A stretch of DNA of 64,000 nucleotides from Maribellus sp. CM-23 (GCF_021354595.1 NZ_JADWYJ010000002.1:496001-560000), one strand, 5' to 3'. Shown: positions 29,495-38,771, counted from the first letter of the stretch. Notes: generated by a model not told the origin, from the sequence alone. Program-made: numbers and translations.

Positions 29495-31002
29495 TCGCTT
29501 ACGTATATGGTTAGTTTTTGTCCGATCTGAATTTTTCGCGCATCGTCAATACCGTTCCAGTAAAGAATGGCTTCGGGAGTTACGCCACCGTATTTTTTGG
29601 CAATTACATAAGGCGACTCGCCGCTTTTTACCACATGCTCCACCTTATGCGCCGAAGCAGGTATCTCCCAGGCCTTTTGCTGACTGGCCGCAGCGGTTCC
29701 CTGCCCTGCTTTTCCGGAAGGCTGTTTTTGCAGACTCCGGTAATAATCCGCTTCGTTTTCGTCTACAAAAATCGCTAGCTGTTGCCCTGCCTGAATTTTC
29801 CGCTCGTTGTAAATATTGTTCCAGTATTTCAGATCTTCCACCTGTACGTTGTAATCCTCGGCAATGTAGCCCAACACATCACCGCGTTGCAGGGTGTATT
29901 TGATTTTTACTTTCCCTTCTATTTCCAGGTCTTTTACTTTCTCTCCAATGTATTGCCGCGTGGGTGCCGGTGCATATTCCACTTTCTGCGCCACCACCTC
30001 AAACAGTGTTGAGTCGTAAGCATTAAAAACAGAATCCTGCCAAAGAATGTAGTCTTCTTGCATCCCCCCGGGAAGCAGCAAAGCTTCGTTTTTATCGCCC
30101 GGGATAATCGAGTACCGGAACTGCGGGTTCAACTTCTGAAGGCTTTGCAAAGAAATATTTATCACCTGGGACACCTGTTGCAAATGCATTTTTTGCCGTA
30201 CCCAAACCGTATCGGTCGTCAGAAAAACAGGCGCAGTGCCCGATTTATACCTGTTTTGAAAAACAGCCAGTGCCTGCCAGGCTGCCAGTGTTTGTGAAAC
30301 CGGTGCAGGCAAAAGCGGCAGAAGCTTTTCTACCGAAATACTGCCGCCGCAGCGTGCCACAGCATTTCGCACGGCGGTATTTCCGGCTAAAAAAGCAAGT
30401 ATTCCCAACTCTGATGTGCCAAAAACCTGTGTACTTTTTTTGATTTCTGCCACAGCAGCCCGGGTTGCCTCTTCTGTTTTCAGGCGTTCGTCTACCAAAC
30501 GGTTAATCTCCAGGCCATTCAATACACCCTGAAAATGGGTCAACTGCCAGAGTCCGGCTTTTTTATCGTTTCCTGTCGCGGCCGTGTTCATCAACGACAA
30601 GGCCATGGGCAGGTACTTCAACTCAGCAGGCAATCCGGCTGCCTGAATTTGCTTCTCCAGCAACGGCTCGTAACAGGCAAAAGCACGGAGTAAATTTTGT
30701 TTGCCGGAAAGTGGCAATTCATTGAAAAAGTGATAGAAAGAAGTAAAGCCGGGAAGTTCCTCTTGAAAAACCGTCCATTCCAGGTTTTGGAAATCTGCTG
30801 ACAAAGCATTGCCTGAGTTTGTATAATTGAAAGATGAACTGTCGGAAACGATCATCAGCTTACTCCAGGTGTCTAGTTCAGCAAGGTGATTTTGTACGCT
30901 TACCTGATAAAGGCTGTCCTGCGCCTGGGCGGAATACGAAAAACCTGCGAAAATCGCAGAAAGCAAAAGAACGAGTACGGTATTTTTACGTGGCTGGCTC
31001 AA
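29491..31002 (-). CDS. LysM protein with a degenerate lytic-transglycosylase domain (operon gene 1)
   Basis: 503 residues from a TTG start (an in-frame stop lies just upstream). Signal peptide ends SAQAQ. Residues about 122-230 align with MltD/SLT domains (LPAELKYLPMALSLMN, AGLWQLTHF, VDERL), but the catalytic Glu of the usual 'VES' is Leu135 and the 'YNAG' motif reads FLAGN, so it is probably inactive. Three LysM-type segments follow, one weak near 265-310 and two clear ones (LQRGDVLGYIAEDY at about 370, VKSGESPYVIAKKYGG at about 455). It probably binds peptidoglycan and positions the acylation machinery. Confidence 0.85.
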   Translation of the reverse strand: MSQPRKNTVLVLLLSAIFAGFSYSAQAQDSLYQVSVQNHLAELDTWSKLMIVSDSSSFNYTNSGNALSADFQNLEWTVFQEELPGFTSFYHFFNELPLSGKQNLLRAFACYEPLLEKQIQAAGLPAELKYLPMALSLMNTAATGNDKKAGLWQLTHFQGVLNGLEINRLVDERLKTEEATRAAVAEIKKSTQVFGTSELGILAFLAGNTAVRNAVARCGGSISVEKLLPLLPAPVSQTLAAWQALAVFQNRYKSGTAPVFLTTDTVWVRQKMHLQQVSQVINISLQSLQKLNPQFRYSIIPGDKNEALLLPGGMQEDYILWQDSVFNAYDSTLFEVVAQKVEYAPAPTRQYIGEKVKDLEIEGKVKIKYTLQRGDVLGYIAEDYNVQVEDLKYWNNIYNERKIQAGQQLAIFVDENEADYYRSLQKQPSGKAGQGTAAASQQKAWEIPASAHKVEHVVKSGESPYVIAKKYGGVTPEAILYWNGIDDARKIQIGQKLTIYVSE

Positions 31003-31027
31003 TCCGGAATACTAATTATTTAAGCTG

Positions 31028-31035
31028 CAAAAATA
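31028..31035 (-). promoter_or_regulatory. Predicted -7 promoter element of the acylation operon
   Basis: TATTTTTG on the minus strand matches TAnnTTTG and would start transcription near 31021, about 19 nt before the TTG codon. No clear -33 TTG at the expected distance. Confidence 0.4.
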
Positions 31036-31127
31036 TCATTTCAATGCAGAATGAAAACCGGTGAGCCAGAAAAAAGGATTTTATTTTGGAAAAAGAACCG
31101 ATCCGCAGAGAGAGATTCTCTTGGCAG

Positions 31128-32318
31128 TTATTTCAGTACCGCTTTTTCAATCCGGAATTCCCGTTTTTTCCCTTCAGCATCAACTACCTCTAGGAAAACC
31201 GTGTCTCCCGGCTCATAACTCATATAATCACAGAAATCATGATCCTTCTCAAAATCGAGGTTATCAACTTTTGTCACTTTCATGTTAGGCTCTATTCCTT
31301 TTTTGTGTGCGGGTGAGTTTTCTGTTACCGATTGTATATAAATTCCATTTTTAGGTGAAGTACCTATCCGAAAGCCAAAAGAGCCGCTAATTGCTTGTTG
31401 TGTTCCTGTTTCACTCAAGTAAAGTCGTTTATTTTCCCAATCGATAGTGACACGAAATCGCGACAAGAAATCATTTCCAATCAAGTCTGTCTTTCCTGTT
31501 TTTAACAGAACATTTTCGGGATTCAAATGACCTATCCGAAGCGAGTCTGACCAGGTTATTTCACGGCTAAGCACAACCGATTCACCAATAATACCGGTTT
31601 GTTGAATTCCTTTTTCCTTGAAAGTATTGCCCAATACCGCATGTTCTTTGAGCGTGGCAAATACTTCTTTGTTTAATGCTACCGATCCGTTGGAACCATA
31701 ATCCAGTAACAAATTTTTCACCCGTGCTTGTCCTAAATTCACATCAATAAAGATATTGTATTGGTGATCGGTTTCGAAAGGAATAGATACCGATTCTTTC
31801 AACGCCAAGGCATCAATATTACTGTCAAAAGTGAGAAGTTTCTGCTCCTGGTCAATTGTCCAGTTGCAATGCCGTATAAGGTTCGAGCCGATAATACCGT
31901 CAATTCCCAGGCAGCTTATAACCGGGTTGGCCTCAAAGTCTGCAACAAATGCCGTTTGGTTCACAAAGGCTACACTGCCAATGCTTACTGAATCAACCTG
32001 CACCCAGTCAACTTTCTGTCTGTTGTGATCACTGTCCCGGATACTTCCGCTACTGACTTTTTTAAAGCCATACTCTTTTTGAAGATAAGATGAAATGCTA
32101 AAGGGAGCGCCAGTGTCGAATAAAAAGCGATACTGTTTTCCACGGATTGTAACCGGTACCAATATCAGTTTTTTTTGAATTTCCACGCTTACATTTTCAT
32201 GAAACGCTTCACTAGATATTTTGCCACGCTGTATTGCTTTTGTCCATTGTGTTGAGCATCCGCCGCTTATAAAGAGCAATACGACGGAAAGTATCTGTAG
32301 TTTGAAACTATTTTTCAT
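31128..32318 (-). CDS. Lipoprotein with retropepsin-like aspartic protease and PDZ domains
   Basis: 396 residues from the ATG at 32318 with a lipobox (FISGGC). Two retropepsin-like lobes follow: the first has FLFDTGAPFS with active-site Asp68 and later GIDGIIGSNLI; the second has LLLDYGSNGSV, where the Asp-Thr-Gly triad reads Asp-Tyr-Gly. A PDZ domain (about 310-395; GIYIQSVTENSPAHKKGI) ends the protein. Such proteins are thought to cleave peptides in the periplasm. An in-frame extension to 32417 encodes a second, complete-looking signal peptide (MKNIVALLFLFLSVSSIAQ), so the true start is open. Confidence 0.78.
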   Translation of the reverse strand: MKNSFKLQILSVVLLFISGGCSTQWTKAIQRGKISSEAFHENVSVEIQKKLILVPVTIRGKQYRFLFDTGAPFSISSYLQKEYGFKKVSSGSIRDSDHNRQKVDWVQVDSVSIGSVAFVNQTAFVADFEANPVISCLGIDGIIGSNLIRHCNWTIDQEQKLLTFDSNIDALALKESVSIPFETDHQYNIFIDVNLGQARVKNLLLDYGSNGSVALNKEVFATLKEHAVLGNTFKEKGIQQTGIIGESVVLSREITWSDSLRIGHLNPENVLLKTGKTDLIGNDFLSRFRVTIDWENKRLYLSETGTQQAISGSFGFRIGTSPKNGIYIQSVTENSPAHKKGIEPNMKVTKVDNLDFEKDHDFCDYMSYEPGDTVFLEVVDAEGKKREFRIEKAVLK

Positions 32319-32537
32319 AATAAAGCACCTATAAAACAAGGTCATATCCTTGCGGCTAATTTGAGCAATGGAACTGACCGAAAGAAACAAGAACAGAAGG
32401 GCTACAATATTCTTCATTGTTATCGGTTACTGGATTGTAGGTGATGATCTTTTAGCTGGTTTTGAATGTAATCATTTTATACTTACTACCCAATCCGCTT
32501 TTATAAATACTGGCACATAGCTATAAGCCACTCCCTC

Positions 32538-33338
32538 CTATCCGCCTATTTCTTTCCCGCAATGAGGACACATGTTATTCTTTTCGGTCTTCTTTTTAGT
32601 TTCTATTTTACTAATGAATCCTGCACTTATCAACCCTGTAGGAAGAGCAACCAGTCCAATACCTAAAACTGCAATCAAGCCACTAATCATTTTTCCGAAC
32701 CCGGTTATTGGGTAAACATCTCCATACCCTACGGTTGTCAATGTTGCTACTGCCCACCAAAATGCGGCTAATATATTGGGGAATTGGTCAGGTTGTTCTG
32801 CTCCCTCAACATAATACATTATGAACGATGCCAACAAAAGAATCAAGAAGGCTAAGAAACCAGTTACAGCTAACTCTGATTTCTTTTCTTTAATCACTAT
32901 CCAAATCACATTCAAGGAATCATTGTACCTATTAATTTTCAGAATCCTCAGGAATCTTGTCAAGCGCAAGGCTCTTAAGAATCTTAAATCCATTTTAATC
33001 AGCATTGGCAAATAGAAGGGTAGAATTGCCAATAAATCAATCAGGCCGTAAGCAGAAAAAATGAACCGAAAAGCCGATTTTATTCGATTCCCGGAAGGAT
33101 GTGTCAAATCTGAGACATACAACCTCATTAAATATTCCACTGAAAATACAATGATTGAAAGCAAATCAAACCTCTTTAGCAGAAGGCCATAACGCTCATT
33201 TACCTCTGGTATGGATTCCAAAATAATAGAGACGACACATAACAGAATCATCGATAATATGAAAAAATCAAAGAATCTATTCAGCCTTTGTCCATGAGCA
33301 CCTTTCTCAACCAAGCGATATATTTGAGTCTTTAACAT
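32538..33338 (-). CDS. Voltage-gated potassium channel (six-TM) with a C-terminal zinc ribbon
   Basis: 266 residues. S1-S6 topology: S1 FFILSMILLCVVSIIL, S4 with spaced arginines (RFLRALRLTRFLRILK, about 120-135), pore helix WWAVATLTTVGYGD carrying the K+ selectivity filter TVGYGD, and S6 ISGLIAVLGIGLVALPTGLI. The tail ends with CPHCGKEIGG, one knuckle (Cys-x2-Cys) of a zinc ribbon. Conducts K+ across the inner membrane on depolarisation. Start taken at ATG 33338, one codon inside an alternative TTG. It lies 27 bp after the unknown secreted-protein gene. Confidence 0.9.
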   Translation of the reverse strand: MLKTQIYRLVEKGAHGQRLNRFFDFFILSMILLCVVSIILESIPEVNERYGLLLKRFDLLSIIVFSVEYLMRLYVSDLTHPSGNRIKSAFRFIFSAYGLIDLLAILPFYLPMLIKMDLRFLRALRLTRFLRILKINRYNDSLNVIWIVIKEKKSELAVTGFLAFLILLLASFIMYYVEGAEQPDQFPNILAAFWWAVATLTTVGYGDVYPITGFGKMISGLIAVLGIGLVALPTGLISAGFISKIETKKKTEKNNMCPHCGKEIGG

Positions 33339-33365
33339 CAACTTATGTTTTATGGAGCACCGGTG

Positions 33366-33998
33366 TTATTGTCCGTTTAATAATTGCAAATACTTAAGCA
33401 GAACTTCCTCCGACTCTTTATTGGCTTCCTCCTCAAAGCGGTTCAATAATTCATTATTTTTCTGCAACAGCCCGCGTAAAGACTCGGAAGTTACCGTAAT
33501 AATCTGATGGGTATTTTTATCTACTGCATAAAGGAAACGAAGAAGCGCGAGTTTTGCCCCGGCAAGGGCGCCTCCAACGGCCCCAAAAGAATAGCCCATT
33601 TGCATTTGTCGTTCTTGCTCCTCCAAGTTTTGCGAGAGTCCGCCTCTGAAAACAAGGTAATCCCCATCGCTGATAACCGCAGCATACCAAGGCTGTACTT
33701 CGTAGTGGAAGCAATTCAGATACAGGGTGTCGCCTAAAGAATAAGCCCAGATTTCTTTTTTCAGATATTTGCTCTTCACAGCCTTGTCTTCCGAAGTTAA
33801 TTTATAGTCGTTGCCTCCCACCATTTTGATGTCTCCTTTTGTTCTTTTCATCACTCCCAGGTCGATTTGCACGGAAGGACTTCGGTTCACAATCTCATCG
33901 AAACTCATGTATGCCCCTTTGGGATAGGATGAATCTTGTGCTAAAGAGAAAGAAAAAACAGTGACTGAAAGAATTATTGTCAATACCAACTGCTTCAT
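33366..33998 (-). CDS. Secreted protein of unknown function
   Basis: 210 residues with a signal peptide ending SFSLAQ. The mature part starts YPKGAYMSFDEIVNRSPS and continues with beta-rich sequence. A Gly/Ala-rich hydrophobic stretch (GYSFGAVGGALAGAKLALLRF, about 141-161) may enter a membrane, and the C-terminus is a charged helix (KNNELLNRFEEEANKESEE). I do not recognise the family. It precedes the K+ channel gene by 27 bp, so they may be co-transcribed. The next stretch, 33999-34305, contains no gene; CCCC-10nt-GGGG at 34263-34281 is a weak hairpin. Confidence 0.7.
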   Translation of the reverse strand: MKQLVLTIILSVTVFSFSLAQDSSYPKGAYMSFDEIVNRSPSVQIDLGVMKRTKGDIKMVGGNDYKLTSEDKAVKSKYLKKEIWAYSLGDTLYLNCFHYEVQPWYAAVISDGDYLVFRGGLSQNLEEQERQMQMGYSFGAVGGALAGAKLALLRFLYAVDKNTHQIITVTSESLRGLLQKNNELLNRFEEEANKESEEVLLKYLQLLNGQ

Positions 33999-34305
33999 GG
34001 AAATAAAATTTAAAGGTTTTGTTTTTAGTTTATTATTATCGTCAGTGAGTTTCCGGCCAGTGAAAACTTACCACAACCGGGTAAAAGGGTATCCGGGTTT
34101 AGTTTGTTCATAATTGAATCTATTTCAGGAGCCGGTGATTTATTTTTTAGTTTTCCGAAGATAACAAGAAAAACGTTTTTAAAAAGCTGCAAAAAATACA
34201 TTCCGCAGCATTGCTTTCATCTTTCTCGCTAGCCCACATTGCGCCTGGCGAACTCCACTACTCCCCGCAACAACGAGGGGCAGTGAAATCACCGGCAGAC
34301 AACAA

Positions 34306-35103
34306 TCAATAACCAGGCTCTTCTTCCAGCAACAGCTTTTCCAGGTAGGGTTTTGTATTGAATTCCCTGCTTAGCTTCCGGTATTCTTCGCGTTCGTCGA
34401 TCTGTTTCCTGAATTCTGTTTTAATGGCACGCACCATGGTGTTTTTCTCGGTATACCTCGACGAAACAAAGTCGAATATATCCACCTTGTAGTTGTGTCT
34501 CTCAAGCAGCAATGCCCGCAAACTGTCTGCAACAAACATCAGCAGCTTATCACGGAACGACTTGTAGCGAACCATCGATTTTAACAACTGCGGCTGAATA
34601 CTGATGGAATGCTGGCAGCAGGAAACGGACAAAATGATTTTAACGTTGTTCTTTATCCCCAGATACATTGTTTTATCGGTGGCCGTATCGCAGGCATGCA
34701 GCGAATACACCATGTCTATTTTTTTTGCGATGGAAAATTCAGTGATATCCATCGCATGAAAATAGATATCCCGGAAATTCATTTCCTGTGCCAGCTTTTG
34801 ATTTGCCTGCATCAACTTTTCATTGATGTCGACACAATGAATCTCAAGCTCCCTCGATTCTATTTTATGGTAGAAATAATAGATCAAAAAACTCAAATAA
34901 CAATTCCCGGCACCGCAGTCTACAAAAACCAGCTTTCGTTTGCGGGATGTATTTCTTAGTTCGGCGTGAACGATTTCCAGGTAGGCAATAATTTGCTCTA
35001 TTTTCACCTGTTTGTCGAGGGATGAATTGGCAAACCTGTCCTGAAGTTTTAACAAATAGAAGAGACGGTTTAGTTCTTCCCTGGTATTTTTATCAATAAG
35101 CAT
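34306..35103 (-). CDS. Class I SAM-dependent methyltransferase
   Basis: 265 residues from the ATG at 35103 (a TTG eight codons upstream is less likely). The Rossmann-fold SAM site is clear: motif I VFVDCGAGNCYLSFL (about 65-80), the acidic end of strand 2 in IHCVDINEKL, motif II-like DIYFHAMDITEF, and motif IV SLHACDTATD, followed by VSCCQHSI. The 'LHACDTAT' and 'SCCQH' blocks recall Methyltransf_32-type RNA or protein methyltransferases. Substrate unknown. It stands alone; 35104-35525 upstream shows no gene. Confidence 0.8.
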   Translation of the reverse strand: MLIDKNTREELNRLFYLLKLQDRFANSSLDKQVKIEQIIAYLEIVHAELRNTSRKRKLVFVDCGAGNCYLSFLIYYFYHKIESRELEIHCVDINEKLMQANQKLAQEMNFRDIYFHAMDITEFSIAKKIDMVYSLHACDTATDKTMYLGIKNNVKIILSVSCCQHSISIQPQLLKSMVRYKSFRDKLLMFVADSLRALLLERHNYKVDIFDFVSSRYTEKNTMVRAIKTEFRKQIDEREEYRKLSREFNTKPYLEKLLLEEEPGY

Positions 35104-35525
35104 TTTCGTGTTGTATTCACGAAGCAATCTGTTAAAAGAAATTTTATGAGGACATACTGAAAATAAGAAGTAGAGCTAATAAAATCTAAATACAACAAAC
35201 TGCTTCCGTTAATGAAAGTTTGAATTTTAAAAGGCACTTACATGCGCCTTAAAGCAGCGTTTATATTGTAATCAGATTTTGCGTTCCCAAGCCGCCTTTA
35301 GCGTATGGGTTGAATTCTCAGCAATGTTTTTTTATGTTCGGCCGTAAAGGTATAAAAAACGGAGAGCCTGCCGAAATAAATTCAGATCTTATGCCCACTC
35401 TTCAATAAAATAAAAATTCAACCGGCGGAGAATCCCGATTTGTAGTATCTTACTAAAGCATTTCCGCTGCAAAACGGAAAACCTTCGGAAACGTTCAGTG
35501 GTTTAACTAACATCAGCACCGTGTT

Positions 35526-36968
35526 ATGAAGATACTTTTGACCGGCGTTACCGGGTATGTGGGCAAAAGAGTTCTCCCCGTCCTTATCGACAAAGGACAC
35601 GAAGTGGTGTGCTGTGTCCGCGAAAAAAGCAGGCTCACGCTTCACAAACCACTGCTCGAAAAAATCACGATCATCGAAATCGATTTTCTGAACGAGGTGG
35701 TCCCCGGCACTCTTCCTGCCGACATTGATGTGGCCTACTACCTGATTCATTCCATGAGCTCATCAAAAGCAAAATTTGACGAACTGGAATCGAGAGCTGC
35801 CCAAAATTTCAAAAAGCACATTGAAGCTACAGCGGCCAAGCAGGTGATTTATTTAAGTGGCATCTCGAACCAGGACAGCCTCTCGAAACACCTGCGGTCG
35901 AGACGCATGGTGGAAGAGATTTTGCACAGCAACCATTACGCACTCACCGTTCTCAGGGCGGGCATTATTGTGGGCTCTGGAAGTGCGTCGTTTGAAATCA
36001 TCCGCGATATTGTTGAAAAGCTACCGGTACTGATCACCCCAAAATGGATACTGACAAAATCGCAACCCATTGCCATTCGCGATGTTATCCAGTTTCTGGT
36101 GGGGGTTTTGGGCCGGACGGAATGTTACGGGAACAACTACGACATTGGAGGCCCGGAAGTTTTAACCTACAAGGACATGATGCTGCAATATGCCGAAATG
36201 AGGAAATTAAAACGCCGCGTTTATACCACCTCGCTCATCTCGCCGCGGGTTTCGTCGTACTGGCTGTATTTTATTACCTCCGTTTCGTTCAGTCTTTCGA
36301 TAAGCCTGGTCGACAGCATGAAAAACGATGTTACCTGCAAAGACAACCAACTGGCCGAATTGCTGAAAATACAGCCCATCACCTACCAAATGGCGCTGAA
36401 ATATGCGTTCCTCAGAATAAAACAAAACCTGGTACTGAGCAGCTGGAAAGATTCCATCATCAGCAGCAGCCTGGGGCTTACCCTTTCCGATTTTATCGAG
36501 GTGCCCAACTTTGGCTGCTACAAAGACATTAAAAAGCTAAAGGTCGGCAACGTAGACCAGGTAATCCACAACATCTGGCAGATTGGCGGAGGGAAAGGCT
36601 ATTACTACGCCAACTGGCTGTGGAAAATAAGGGGTTGGTTCGATTTGCTGCTGGGCGGCGTTGGACTGGCAAGGGGAAGAAAGTTGCCCGGAGAAATTGC
36701 CACCGGCGAGGCGCTCGATTTCTGGCGGGTGCTCTACGCCAGCCGCGAAAAAAAACGCTTGCTCTTGTTTGCTGAAATGAAACTCCCTGGTGAAGCCTGG
36801 CTCGAATTCAAAATCGACGAAAACAATGTTTTGCACCAAACCGCCACTTTCCGCCCGCGGGGAATCCTGGGACGGCTTTACTGGATCGCCACCTCTCCTT
36901 TCCACTTTTTTATTTTTAACGGAATGATCCGGAACATTGCCAAAACCGGAGAAGAGAATGTCGAATGA
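35526..36968 (+). CDS. SDR-type NAD(P)-binding protein fused to a DUF2867 domain
   Basis: 480 residues, no signal peptide. The N-terminus is an atypical short-chain dehydrogenase/NmrA-like fold: nucleotide motif GVTGYVGKRVLPVL at residues 7-20, then YYLIHSM and VIYLSGI as central strands. Residues about 330-480 match DUF2867 (WQIGGGKGYYYANWLWKIRG, DFWRVLYA, LPGEAWLEFKI, RPRGILGRLYWIA). Such fusions are thought to act on quinone- or lipid-like substrates at the membrane, unproven. Intact length and conserved motifs make the call secure; the reaction is not known. Confidence 0.85.
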   Translation: MKILLTGVTGYVGKRVLPVLIDKGHEVVCCVREKSRLTLHKPLLEKITIIEIDFLNEVVPGTLPADIDVAYYLIHSMSSSKAKFDELESRAAQNFKKHIEATAAKQVIYLSGISNQDSLSKHLRSRRMVEEILHSNHYALTVLRAGIIVGSGSASFEIIRDIVEKLPVLITPKWILTKSQPIAIRDVIQFLVGVLGRTECYGNNYDIGGPEVLTYKDMMLQYAEMRKLKRRVYTTSLISPRVSSYWLYFITSVSFSLSISLVDSMKNDVTCKDNQLAELLKIQPITYQMALKYAFLRIKQNLVLSSWKDSIISSSLGLTLSDFIEVPNFGCYKDIKKLKVGNVDQVIHNIWQIGGGKGYYYANWLWKIRGWFDLLLGGVGLARGRKLPGEIATGEALDFWRVLYASREKKRLLLFAEMKLPGEAWLEFKIDENNVLHQTATFRPRGILGRLYWIATSPFHFFIFNGMIRNIAKTGEENVE

Positions 36969-37013
36969 TGATTAACGATTTTAGATGGCAGATACTGAAG
37001 AAAGTGATCAATC

Positions 37014-37055
37014 GCAGTTCACAATTATACAGTTCGACAATTTAACGGTTTAGCC
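37014..37055. repeat. 7-nt tandem repeat array (six units, CAATTTA/CAGTTTA type)
   Basis: Six diverged heptamers (such as TACAGTT, CGACAAT, TTAACGG, TTTAGCC) follow the SDR gene at a distance of 45 bp. The same flavour recurs at 41024-41058. The rest of 37056-37430 is AT-rich and shows no gene. Confidence 0.5.
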
Positions 37056-37430
37056 GATACTATCATCAAAGCCAGTGAGAATGTATCCTGTATGATTCTA
37101 TACCGCTAAGCTACCATGAATGACTCCATGTTATTATATGAAGTAGAATCTCTACCTTCAGATTCTACTATAACTTTTCCGGAATATACTGTGCACTTTA
37201 TTCATAAAATCATATACATACTTTTTTTATAATATGACATTATATCAAAAAGTTATGTTAATTTTAAGCAACTAAAAAGCATACCATTGAATACACGCCC
37301 GCAAATAAAACTCGAATACAAACAACATCGGTAACGATCAGTGTATGGTTTATCTAAAATGAATGAAATTTAGAAAAACCCCAATGTATTATTTATAACA
37401 TTAAAACTGCTCTAATCAAACATTACTATT

Positions 37431-38447
37431 ATGAAAACAAATTATTTTATTTTTTCCATCCTAATTTTAATGATAATTTCTGTTGGATGCGAAATAGAAG
37501 GCCCAGAGGGGAAAAAATCACTCTTAGATTTTGTGAGTGAACCTGCAGGAAATAATTGCTCAAGTGGAGGTTATAAAGTCCTTTCGGGGATAGATTTGAA
37601 CAATAACAACATACTTGATCATAATGAAATTGAAGTAATTAAATATATCTGTAATGGCGAAAATGGAATTAATTCACTTTTAAGTATGATACCAGAACCT
37701 GCTGGCGAGAATTGTGAAGCTGGAGGATTTCGAATTGATTACGGGAAAGACTTAAATAATAATGGTATCCTAGATGAATTTGAGATTGAAGATTTTGTAT
37801 TTGTTTGTAATGGAGTAGATGAATGTGTATATTCAGGTTTAATTGCCTATTATCCATTTAATGGTAATGCGAATGATATAATTAATCAACATAATGGAAC
37901 TGAAAATGGAGTTCAACTTACAACTGACAGAAATGGGAAGGCAAATTCGGCATACTTTTTCAATGGAAACAGTAACATAATCGTTCAGGATCATGATTTT
38001 TTTAGTAATCTGGACGCTTTTAGTGTTTGCTTGTGGGTTTATCCAACGGCGTTAAACGATACTCACAATACCATAATTTCAAAAGTAACTCCACAACGCG
38101 ATTTTGACCTTAAAATAAGAAAATCCAATTTATTATATAATTGTCGTTTTGTGCATGATTACCCTTCTGTACATTACATCTGTGATAGTAAAGAAACAGC
38201 AAAGCTCAATACCTGGACACATTTAGTTTGCCAATGGACAGGAACCAAATTACAAATATTTATAAATGGTGTTCTTTCAAACGAAAATGATTTTACTGGA
38301 AAAGTTCCGCCATGGACAGGAACAATAATGACAATAGGAAGTATGGGAAGTGCTGAATACTTTAGTGGAAAAATTGATGATGTAAGAATATATGACAAAG
38401 TCTTATCTGAGCATGAGATCCAACTAATCTACGAATATGCTAAATGA
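37431..38447 (+). CDS. Lipoprotein with two EPAG-Cys-rich repeats and a LamG-type domain
   Basis: 338 residues. Lipobox ISVGC, a short collagen-like GPEG, then two repeats of about 48 residues (EPAGNNCSSGGYKVLSG.. DLNNNNILD.. YICNG and EPAGENCEAGGFRIDYG.. DLNNNGILD.. FVCNG) that resemble DUF7151 modules and carry a calcium-loop-like DLNNN. Residues about 140-335 form a LamG/concanavalin-type lectin fold (GLIAYYPFNGNANDIINQHN, YFNGNS-like strand, SGKIDDVRIYDKVLSEHEIQ). Probably surface adhesion or glycan binding. Codons are markedly more A/T-rich than in neighbouring genes, which suggests recent acquisition. Confidence 0.78.
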   Translation: MKTNYFIFSILILMIISVGCEIEGPEGKKSLLDFVSEPAGNNCSSGGYKVLSGIDLNNNNILDHNEIEVIKYICNGENGINSLLSMIPEPAGENCEAGGFRIDYGKDLNNNGILDEFEIEDFVFVCNGVDECVYSGLIAYYPFNGNANDIINQHNGTENGVQLTTDRNGKANSAYFFNGNSNIIVQDHDFFSNLDAFSVCLWVYPTALNDTHNTIISKVTPQRDFDLKIRKSNLLYNCRFVHDYPSVHYICDSKETAKLNTWTHLVCQWTGTKLQIFINGVLSNENDFTGKVPPWTGTIMTIGSMGSAEYFSGKIDDVRIYDKVLSEHEIQLIYEYAK

Positions 38448-38497
38448 AATATCTGGCCCATCAATTTTGATAAATTGATTTTACGGAATAATAGAGG

Positions 38498-38533
38498 AAA
38501 GCTGTATTTAAAAGAGCCTTTAAATACAGCTTT
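38498..38533 (+). terminator. Strong intrinsic terminator after the LamG lipoprotein gene
   Basis: Perfect 15-bp arms AAAGCTGTATTTAAA / TTTAAATACAGCTTT around a 6-nt loop, 50 bp after the stop codon. The flanking A and T runs could let it work in both directions. Confidence 0.85.
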
Positions 38534-38771
38534 TAAATTTCCTGCTTTTCACAAAGTGTCATTTTCGTTTTTCCTGCTTAATTTTTCGTTAAACGTGATA
38601 TGAACAAAATGTGTCATTTTATAAATGATAAACATTCCCCCCGCACCAATTTACAATCGGCTTGAAGTTCCATTGAATCAAAATTTATCTTTACACATAA
38701 GACACAAAATGTAAATTTGCGCTGTCTGAAAAGAAAAAGCTGCTTAGCCGTAATCAGGAATGTCTTTTACC

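Noticed and set aside
31128..32318. Retroviral or mobile-element origin for the retropepsin-like gene
   Set aside because: It has a lipoprotein signal and a PDZ domain and no neighbouring reverse transcriptase or integrase; this is a normal bacterial domain architecture.
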